Part shown: one piece after another, positions 55,120-64,000 of the stretch | Numbering within the stretch: position 1 is the stretch's first letter | Layout: every line of letters begins with the position of its first letter | Source: Rotaria macrura | Taxonomy: Eukaryota > Rotifera > Eurotatoria > Philodinida > Philodinidae | DNA length: 64,000 nt | Direction: 5' to 3' | Assembly (NCBI GenBank): GCA_900239685.1 | Contig: OENT01000025.1 | Span: forward strand, 248,001 to 312,000 | Made by a program: the position numbers and the translations under genes | Notes under the pieces: model-generated | Seen by the model: the letters and a program-made list of their open reading frames with translations, nothing else | Databases searched by the model: none | Told to the model about the DNA's origin: nothing

Positions 55120-57390
55120 TTAGAGTTTCAGCGTATCAACTTCCTGATATATGCGATTTGTTGTTGGTTGTTGCTGTTCAACAGCTTCAATCACGGTTGC
55201 ATATCTTTCGGACACATCGTCACCCATTCCACTGCCGGCTAATGTTCTCGAATAATAATAAGCTTGTTGATTTTGATGTACTGTACCCGACGCACTACCG
55301 TTGGCTATTTCAGCATAAAGATCACTTCCAGTTGTTGTACCACGTTCACTATTTACAGATGAATAATAATTCTCACGTAATTGCTGTTGTTCTTCCATTT
55401 GCAAGCGTTGTGCACGATATTGTAATGATTCTCGTGTTATAACCTCATCATAATGAGGACGACGACTAGAGTCATTGTTATTTGCGGTTACACTACCGTA
55501 CACTTGAGGTAGAAGTGGTGGTAAGGGTAATGGAGGAGGTGGTGGCGGTGGTGGCGGATGTTCTGGTGGAATTTGAGAAGTCATTGTATATCCAGTTAGA
55601 TATGAACTTGGCGAAAAAATTGCAGATGGAGAAGATCTAGAAATAAATAAGATTATCGGTAGGATATAATATGATTCAAAAATCATCCTTCAAGGCTTTT
55701 TTATACGTGAAAATATCAATTCAACATTGTTACAAAGTAGTGAATCCTATGGAAAATAAGAAAGGATAGGAAGCAAGATTTTCTCTTATTACCATATCTA
55801 TTTTCAAAGAGAAACGGCAACTGTTCCAAAAGTTGGTTTTAAGATTATAAAATTTTTCTGAATATTTCTTAGCTAAGGATTCGTCCGCAGCATTGACCAA
55901 ATTATCTTATCAAAAGATGCTCCCTTTCTGTTTCAATGAGAATTCACCTATGTACATCAAACAATGATGTAACGAATAATCAAATACCGTTTCACACTAT
56001 ACTGACATCGGATGAATTTTGTTGTCTATATATTAGGCACACATATTCAGACAACTCGATTAATGAAGAAAAAGTAAAGTATTGGATTCGAATTGAATCC
56101 AATTTATCTTTAGTAGACGTGTAGTTCTCCTCTGATCGATCTCGACGTATAGATATATTTACCAATTCTATTTAACACTAAGTCAAAATGAGAATCTCAT
56201 ATGAAAAGCAAAACTTTATCCAGTTTCAGAATAGAAGAAAACTCCATTGAAATTTGAGTAGATAAGTGTCACTATGAAAGAAATAATCTTTGTTTTTTAT
56301 GAACTTTCTCCGATGTTACAGTATTTTATATTGTATTTTCAACTAACTCTCGAATGAAATTAACAATAGTTTGAAATTATTGCACAGCTTTACGCCATTG
56401 ATTAAGATTTGCAGTCGTTTGTTTCGAGTTATTATCGAGATTAAAATATTTCTGAAAGATTCCGAAAATTTTCGATCATTCAGTAGGATTCCTAGTTTTG
56501 AAACTGTCAACAATAAAGAGCATTTCGTTCGCAATATATATTTAGTACCGGAAAAAATATGACGATTGTCAATGACAGAATTGATTTTTGGGGAAAATTT
56601 TACAACTATCAAACTAATTGATTCATAGGTGAAATTCTTCATTTTAGTTTGATAGACGACGTCCTACTCTCAAAACATCACGCTTATATGAACTATCGTT
56701 CTATATCAAATGAATCTTCTCGATTGGATACGTTTTCACGTACCTTATGTATTCATACTATGATGGCAATGCTGTTTTTCTCGCTTACAACTTGTACGTG
56801 TAGGTGCCTAGTAACCCCCTGGATATAAATGGCATCGATCGTCATTAAAATAGTAAACAGAAATGAAAGAAGACGACTATTCAGAAAACTTTCATACATG
56901 ATTCAATTACTTACGTTGTTGTCGATGCTGGAGACGAACCTTGTCGAAGGGCAGCTGCAATAGCAGCTGTAGTATTAGGCGTTGTTCTCACGTCAGTATT
57001 GCCGATGGTTCTTGTTTTATCAACAGTAGCATAAAGTTGCGTATCATCATCGAAAGACTGTTGTTGAGGTCGAACTGGTGTCAATTTCGTATAACCTCCA
57101 TATTCCATTGATGTTGTTGAATCCCTATAATCATTATTAATACGTATTTCTCCATCACCTGATGAACCAATAATTTTTTCATAATCCGATTCCATTGGAA
57201 TAATTGATGCATCGGATGGTAGAGGAAGTGGTGCTAGAGTTACAGTTGTTGATTTGATTGGATTTGCACTTGAATTATCTGATGATACACTATATGTGGC
57301 ACGATCACGTTTAAAACAAAAACAAAACGAAAATGTTACGATAAAGGTGAATGAACCACCGACTATCAAACTAATAAACCAATCGATCAT
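55120..57390 (-). CDS. Single-pass membrane protein with repeated tyrosine motifs (LAT-like adaptor candidate)
   Basis: Two exons, 56915-57390 and 55120-55636, joined in phase across a 1.3-kb intron, about 330 residues. Residues 3-26 form one transmembrane helix with almost nothing before it. It ends in FCFCFKRDR: cysteines that could be palmitoylated, then basic residues placing the rest in the cytosol. The tail has at least eight YxxI/L/V motifs: SDYEKI, GYTKL, QLYATV, QVYGSV, HYDEV, DLYAEI, RYATV and RIYQEV. It also has a run of nine prolines with PLPLPP (SH3/EVH1-type) and glutamine-rich linkers. That layout matches vertebrate transmembrane adaptors such as LAT and PAG, which gather SH2 proteins once phosphorylated; homology is not claimed. 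The motifs could instead be endocytic signals. Spaced 227 bp and 130 bp from its neighbours on the same strand. Confidence 0.75.
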
Positions 57391-57520
57391 CTGTTTTTGT
57401 GATTAATAATCGAAATAAATTTCATCTAAAATAGCAGGTACTGATAAAATATGGATTTTACTCGGAGAACTAAAGGTACTTTAATAAAAAAAAAGGATAG
57501 AAAAAGTGTGAGATTATTAT

Positions 57521-60242
57521 TTAAGCAGATTTTTGATGACGTCCAGTGAATGTATTCATTGAGTGATGAATACCAATCATATCTTGTACTTCAAGTTCAG
57601 AAGCTGTTGACGACATTCTAATATTGGAAAAAAAACCATATATAAAAATAGAATATCTTAGGTTTGTCGCTCTTCTTATGTTTATTCTAACCTGGTTAAA
57701 ACAAGAGAAAGACGTAAGGATTTTGGTATAAGTAACATATGTTGATTTTTGCGTATCGCTTCAATTATTAAATCACATACATTATCTTGATGCAAAAGAG
57801 GAGCAATATCACTTGAGAAAATAAATATCAGTGTAAATTATCAACACGTTTTTCATGCTAATCATACCTTGTAGTGACACCTTCAAACATTCCTGTATTA
57901 ATAAAACTTGGACATACGACTGTTGTTTTAATACCAAACTTTTTCAAACTATACAATTCATGTCTAAACAAAACTCATATTCATATAATAAATTATATTT
58001 ATCAGATGATTTATTCTTACGTTAGCGCTTCATGTAATCCAACAGCAGCAAATTTTGAAGAACAATAATCAACTAAACGAGTTGCACCAACTAAACCAGC
58101 AGCACTTGCAATTGTTACAATATGACCATGATTGTTTTCTAACATTGAAGGTAAAAACGCTTTTAAAACCTTTGTAGACGAATAATTCATTAGTCAAGAG
58201 AAGAAAAACGAACATATTTGTTTTACCCAAAAATGTGCCATGACATTGATATCAAATGTCCGTTGAATCGAGGCATCACTGCAGTCGAGAAAAAGATTAC
58301 CCGATACGACACCAGCATTATTGATAACCATTGTCACTTGACCGATTGTTTCTTGAACCTAAGTGAACAATACATCATGTCCTCGTCAACAAAACAAAAG
58401 CAAAACCCTACAACGTGCAATTAAAATGTAATGATCGAACAAATTCATGCAAAAATCTTTTGATGGAATAAAATAATTGAATTAATTATATTCGTATAGT
58501 CATCAGTGATGAGAACGGTTTTTGATCGTACTGCAGGCAATCATATGATCATCGTATTACGTACAATAGAGATAATGACGAACGATGTACTGTCAGTGGT
58601 GCAGTAATTTTTCTTTGCATCTCGTTCATGACTCTAGTTTTTGAATTGATCAACGATGAAAATCAGTGAGTGCAATCAATGTAGTACGATCCAACAAACA
58701 GTATTAAACTGATGGGTATCACTAAAACACATTTAGAAATGAGAGAACTTCTAAACTACTGATACTGAACAACCAATATAAGCTCTTTTTCGATTTTCAC
58801 TTTTCTCATCACATAAATGTCAAATCAATATATTGATCAGTCATAGTAACTTCTGAATCACTAGAGAAATGACGTATGACTACTGTTATTTTGCTCATAT
58901 GAAAAATGAACATTGATGTTCTTCTAATCTACTGATTGATATGCCGATTATGCAATCTTACATAAATAATGTAATTTATGGCAATAGTTAAGATATCCAC
59001 ATCATGTTTGATGTTTTAGTACCATAGAGATTAAGCAGGAAGCTTATCGTAATTTGGCATCTATCGATGATCAAAATAGTTCCTGACAGTAGAAGTTACG
59101 TTTCTTTGTTTCTAAAAAAGAAATGGATTGAATAATGACTAATGGAAGTCGTCGATATTGGATACATTAGAATTAGGTGTATTTTGTTTCATTTTGTCTA
59201 AATACGATTGCTACATATCGAAGTAGCTCGATAAAAAAGTATTTTAAAAATATTTGGATACATACGCATTCTAAGACATTAGTATATATAGTGTGGATAA
59301 TGAAAGCTCAAAAAAATTTAAACTAAGCCGCGAAACGGAACATCTTCAACAGATGTATCTGTGACATTGGTAAAAAATACACATAATCTGATGGACTGAA
59401 AAGTGTTGGATATCATTGATCCATTATTTAACAGATTGTTCAAAAACAATCAAAATAATTTGTGATCTAGGGACATACTACTAACCATGAAATAATCAGG
59501 GAGCTATATTGTTTCGTGACGTACAGAAATAAACATAAGATGAAGGTCACATTGATCAAGAACACTAATACATTATTAGATTGCACGTTTTTATTTTGTG
59601 CGTAATAGTTTTTTGCGAAAGTAAAGTACTCAATAGAATACCGATCAAAATCATTTAGGTAGAGAAAAATTAGTACAATCTAAACGGTAAAAATGAGCTC
59701 ATAGTCCCGACGGAAGATTTTTAGCAAACTTTCATCGTATTATAAGAGTTTCTCTGTCCAGAACCATCATAAGTTTTCTAGTCTCTGTAGCTAATTGCCG
59801 ATAAGGAATTGATTTTAATGACTTCTAGCTGTTGGTGTCATCAATGATCTATTCGTCTACGTTTTCCACAACTAGAGATGCTTCTATGTAGCATTATAGT
59901 AATTACTTTTTTTGCGCATTCATAAATGCTTTCCTTCTTTGTTAAGTCACATTTCATGGCATGAATTCGTTTTGAATTAGTAGCATCATTTAATTCTTCA
60001 GCAACACGAATATTATTGTCATTGTCGACATCCCATAAAACAAGTGTGCAGCCAAGGTGTGCTAATCGTTGAGCAAGACCTTTTCCAAGTCCACTTGCAG
60101 CACCAGTGATCAGAACGATTTCAGAATTTAACTCCTTAGGTGAAGGACTACCAGTGATGAGATTTATCAGATCAAGAAACCAATATTTAAATAAAACAAA
60201 AATGACTATAACATGTTGATAGACGAAATTTGCAAGACCCAT
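57521..60242 (-). CDS. Short-chain dehydrogenase/reductase, SDR16C (17-beta-HSD11/RDH10-like)
   Basis: Membrane-anchored NAD-dependent oxidoreductase, likely acting on retinoids, steroids or lipids at the ER or lipid droplets. Exons: 59907-60242, 58227-58358, 58021-58169, 57868-57963, 57692-57811 and 57521-57617, giving 309 residues. Residues 8-30 are an N-terminal hydrophobic anchor. TGAASGLG (46-53) is the cofactor loop, with an acidic residue after strand 2 (LWDVD) favouring NAD. NNAG lies at 125-128, and the catalytic set Asn150, Ser178, Tyr191 and Lys195 is complete (IASAAG; YCSSK). A 1.5-kb intron follows exon 1; the others are 45-75 nt apart from one of about 57. An acceptor-like TTCTAG lies 27 nt before the start. 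Which substrate is used cannot be read from sequence. Confidence 0.9.
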
Positions 60243-60369
60243 GCGTGTTGGATTTTCTTATTATATATCTAGAATCATATCAATATAGGAAATTTATTTG
60301 CATGTATGCTCATTTTATTGACATAAACTTCAATAGAAATGAAAATTAGATAAGAAAAAACGGTTTTGA

Positions 60370-61222
60370 CTAATGTCGAGAGGCTCGAATGATTTTTCGT
60401 TTAACACCTTTTTTCCCATCAGCTTGATCATCTTGCTCTTGATTTCCTGCATTACGTAATTGAGCATATGGTGAAAAGAAAAACAGCATAATGGCTTTAT
60501 AAATGGCATAGAATGGAATCTAAAAATTAGAGTTGGTTGCTAATTGACTTTAAAAAAACTAAAACTTTTATGAACACATACGGCTAGTAGAAGCCACCAA
60601 AAATATCGATGCAACAAACTAGCTGATTGTGTGATGGCAATCACGAGTATAAAGTCTTTCGCATATCTAAATAAGATTATGTTTCAGTCGTATAAATTGG
60701 CAGGTAGAAGAGAAAACGACAATATACTCAGAAACGCTTCCTTCCAAATTTAAATCAGTTACACTGCCACCTGATTTACTTGTACCAAACTGGCGCATCA
60801 ATGACCAAATAAACCATGCAGCCACAGATGATACTACAAAAAGAATCTTGACATACATATTAGATAATTATTTGTCATGTTCGAACTATTGAAGTGTAAT
60901 ATAGTTTCTTACAAGGGCAACAATTGAAAGTCCGCTGATAAAATAGAAGATGACATGAACAGCAAGAAAAACACCCTAGAAAATATTTCAAAGTCTATGA
61001 AACAAATTATTTCAGCTAAATAAAAACTACATTGACAATAGTTAAAATTTTCCGATAAAAGTCAATTGTTTCAGCATTTTCTTTAGCTATTTGTGCTACG
61101 CCTTTTGTTGCTGCTTTTCCTTTTTTCTAAAAAGAAAAAATACACGCTAGATTCAACTTCACATGAACCCTATGTAACAGTGACCATACTTTTGTTCCAC
61201 TGGCTGTACCGACTGGAAACAT
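60370..61222 (-). CDS. TMEM208: TMEM208 / SND2 ER membrane protein
   Basis: Component of the SND route that targets proteins, especially those with internal or C-terminal membrane segments, to the ER. Six exons: 61190-61222, 61031-61126, 60913-60975, 60728-60846, 60582-60666 and 60370-60519, all joined in frame, 181 residues (human 173). Order: short N-terminus, the conserved KENAETIDFYRKI stretch, two hydrophobic helices, the family loop GGSVTDLNLEGSVSEYAKD, further helices, and a basic C-terminal tail (GKKGVKRKIIRASRH). The start codon follows directly on a TTTAG acceptor, so the leader is either a 5' intron or a spliced-leader site. It is the most upstream gene of the five-gene minus-strand block. 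Confidence 0.88.
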
Positions 61223-61229
61223 CTAAATT

Positions 61230-63684
61230 TAAGAAAATATGATCCAAGTAATTAGTTTATACATTCCTGACAGATGACCCATGGTCTATTTATTACTATG
61301 ATTGATTTGTTTGCTGATGAATGAATAAATGAAACGAACGATTTCATCGGCGAATAGATACGAGCGAATTAGTTTTCTTTTCTTAAGTTTTAATAGATGG
61401 CGCTAACCATTGAAAGCATCCAGATGAATTCGCAGTACACGATACACAGGTTCGATGAAGAAAAATATTGGTTAAGGTTTTGAACGCAAAAGGAGAACAA
61501 TCCACAACCGTCAATCTAATCATAGTACACACTAAATAGTGTTAGTACCGCATTTGCCATTTAACTACAATTGTAACGGTACATGAATGATAAAATGCTA
61601 ATCGCAGACTCAAAAATTTGCTTTTATATGATCAATTTTTATTTATTTATCGATCTAGGTTACTCTCTGTTGTCAGATTAGAGATTGCACACGTCGTAAT
61701 TTTCTTCAAGTGAAGCATTCAAGTCATACTTAACCTTTTCTTATTTGTTCATGTATCTCATATATCAAGTCGAATCTATTCATTTTACATGTTCGGTTAA
61801 CATGAACATAACATACTTGTTCATTTATATGTTAGATGCGTATTGTGGTGGTGTAACTATAAAAAAGTTAAAAGAGCGTGGATGAAGATACCTTTCTCGA
61901 ATGTCTGTGATCAAACTTTTGTTTGTCAACAAAAAAATTCCCAAATCTATCCATAGCTTTAGAATGAAAAGTTACGCATTTAAAATGATAATAGACAGTG
62001 TCAAAGATGATATCTGATTTTATTCGTCAATTCTGATTCATTTTATGGAGCATCATAACTAAAAATAGAACTCAATCAAATGTTAACGAAGAACAAAGTT
62101 AATCGTTAGATTACAATTATATTTTTTCCTTACTGATTACTAACCGAAGATTATTTAACTCTTTCAAATGTCATTGCTTCAAAGGTTTTGATTTAATTTC
62201 TAAAACATCTTTACCAGACGTTAAAAAAGCATATTTTAAGAGTACTGATTGAAAATGAGGTGTATGCATTAAGATCATGTAATTAAATCTTTCCGAATTA
62301 TCTGAACAATAAAAAAAATCGCCTAGAAACTACATGTTTAGTCTATTTAATCTGTGATCAATGATAACAATGCCTACAATTTAATTCATCAGATTGGTTT
62401 TAATGGAGATTACTAGAAGGACTCGAATAATTTCTATACATTTTAAATCTGAGTAGATTAAACTTTACTTAGATCCTTATTACAGACTAGTGTACGTACA
62501 AAACCAGAGTTATCGATTCGGAATAAAATGGAAATGAATTTTATCCACACTCCTCTAAACATGATGCTGTCAAAATGTTAATCTCATTTCGAATAATGTA
62601 TGGACATATTTTATGAAAAAACGTTTATTAAATGTGTTAAGATTATCATATTGCGATGTAATTGCATTAGTTTTTGCAAAATATATTGATGAAAATGGAG
62701 ACATAGTATCATTTATATGTTAACGTTGACTTCTCGAATAACATAGAGGCATACTGAAAAGACGACAATCATATCAGTTATAATCTTCATTTAACTAGGT
62801 TTATATTTCAGAAAAACTAATATGAATTCCCCTTGATATTTCAACGGTAATCATGTTCTGTATAAAATCTTGGTACATTACCTTGAATCAACCTATTTCT
62901 ATGTAATCGAAATTGTCTATCCCACTCATTCAATACAGTTCCCTTTTTATATAGTACCAAGTTTGCTCAATATTATAATATTACTGTTATATTCGTTTTC
63001 AAAACTCTTATATAATCTTGAAATGTTACTACGAAACGGGTTCGTTTTCATTTAATAAAATATCATCTATCTGGTGCAAATTTCGTGCCTCGAAAACATG
63101 CATCTCATATGAAATTGGCATCGAAAGTCATCTCTCATTAGGAAGCACTACTTTTCTTAGTTCTTCCTGAATTTGCATGTATCTCATCTAACATAGATCG
63201 TAACGTTCTAAAATTCTCTTGATTCGAAATACGATTAGTAGTTTTCGAAGTACTTTTGCCCTAAAATCAAGCAAAAATCTGCGTACTTGTCTTCTTCTTC
63301 GCACTTCTGAAATACAAGAAGTAAGCTTTTACTTCCATTGTAATCATTCATAAGAAAGATTAAAATTTCGATCATGAAATACTTCATACGTACATCACGA
63401 AAACCATTGAACATTGTATTCGAAGATTCGTTCAGTTTCAGTTAGTCGATTTTGGAATTATTAAAATAGTTTTGAATGTTCTCAGTTTGATATAAATGTG
63501 TAATATCTGAAAATCTTCGTTATTGCAACCACATAAAGGTATCATAGTTGTGCTTGCTGTATATAGACTCACTTTAAATGAAAACTCAAAGAATCACTCG
63601 ACTCGTCGTTGTGATACAATAATGCTATGAAGAGAAAGGAAAAGATGATTTAGATATATAATGAAGAAGAAAAACCAGCAAATC
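61230..63684. other. Gene-poor interval
   Basis: About 2.4 kb upstream of TMEM208. It should contain the promoter of the minus-strand gene block, but I could not single out a TATA box. No genes or repeats recognised; the 61-codon frame at 62870-63055 is AT-driven. Confidence 0.5.
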
Positions 63685-63981
63685 TGTAAGAGAATTTTTA
63701 ATGCATCATTACCGCAAAGCGCAACAGCAAAAATCTGGCTTTTGATCTATGTTGAAGTCGTCCGCGACTGCAGAAAAAGGAGTACAGCGGTATCTGATGG
63801 GAAAAGGAATCATACTTTGAAATGATCCATGCTCATATCCTAGAAGTACATCTAAATTGCTGCTAGCGCAGTTTACCACGATTACGTGTTGAATGCTGTG
63901 TCCACAGAAATTATAAGCAGTCACAAAGTAAGAATCAGAACCCGTTAAATACATTATTTGATTTTCAAGAGTCATTGCCAT
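63685..63981 (-). pseudogene. FG-GAP/VCBS repeat protein fragment with a frameshift
   Basis: The open frame 63709-63981 contains two degenerate FG-GAP repeats: VVNCASSNLDVLLGYEHGSF and then AVADDFNIDQKPDF. The usual acidic calcium-binding loop (D-x-N-x-D) is partly lost. Just before its stop, the neighbouring frame continues the repeat pattern (IFAVALCGNDALKILL), so a single-base shift has broken the gene. The strand's upstream part has a stop just before the ATG, at the window edge. Such repeat proteins form beta-propeller-like blades and are usually secreted or surface-located; they are abundant in bdelloid rotifers. Probably a relic. Confidence 0.6.
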
Positions 63982-64000
63982 TTATAAGAAATGTGTCAAT

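Overview
This is AT-rich animal nuclear DNA with intron-bearing genes. Most introns are GT-AG and about 45-100 nt, with some of 0.7-1.7 kb. Every recognisable gene is a metazoan type (p115/USO1, a Notch ligand, hunchback, a homeobox gene, ferritin, FCF1, MCCC1, an SDR16C-like dehydrogenase, TMEM208). Three features point to a bdelloid rotifer: an intronless gene joining an arginine ADP-ribosyltransferase to kinesin-light-chain-type TPRs, a decayed FG-GAP/VCBS repeat gene, and splice acceptors just upstream of closely spaced start codons, as expected where spliced-leader trans-splicing occurs. The species assignment is inference; no marker gene fixes it.

Layout. 1-7763: most of a p115/USO1 gene on +, with a 676-bp inverted-repeat transposon (9-bp target duplication) in one long intron. 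7764-13750: no supported gene. 13764-15625: a small Notch ligand on + with a GA-rich tract and TATA box, followed by a methionine-free open frame with a membrane segment. 20029-24145: a broken multi-exon gene for an unknown secreted protein. 25425-25885: an orphan exon on -. 29560-35209: a hunchback orthologue on + with a GC/CpG-rich, GA-tract-rich 5' region, meeting a secreted ferritin on - tail to tail. 36033-40524: gene-poor, with two coding-like scraps. 40525-43464: the intronless ART-TPR gene on -. 47889-48629: a homeobox gene on +. 49571-61222: five genes packed head to tail on - (FCF1, MCCC1, a LAT-like membrane adaptor candidate, an SDR16C-type dehydrogenase, TMEM208), with gaps of only about 130-230 bp. 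63685-63981: an FG-GAP pseudogene on -.

The genes do not form one pathway. Three are patterning regulators (Notch ligand, hunchback, homeobox), two of them behind GA-rich 5' tracts. The five-gene minus-strand block mixes housekeeping functions (ribosome biogenesis, leucine breakdown, lipid/retinoid-type redox, ER membrane insertion) with the adaptor candidate; its spacing suggests shared transcription. Exon limits were set by hand from reading frame, GT-AG signals and remembered family sequences; no alignment or search was run.
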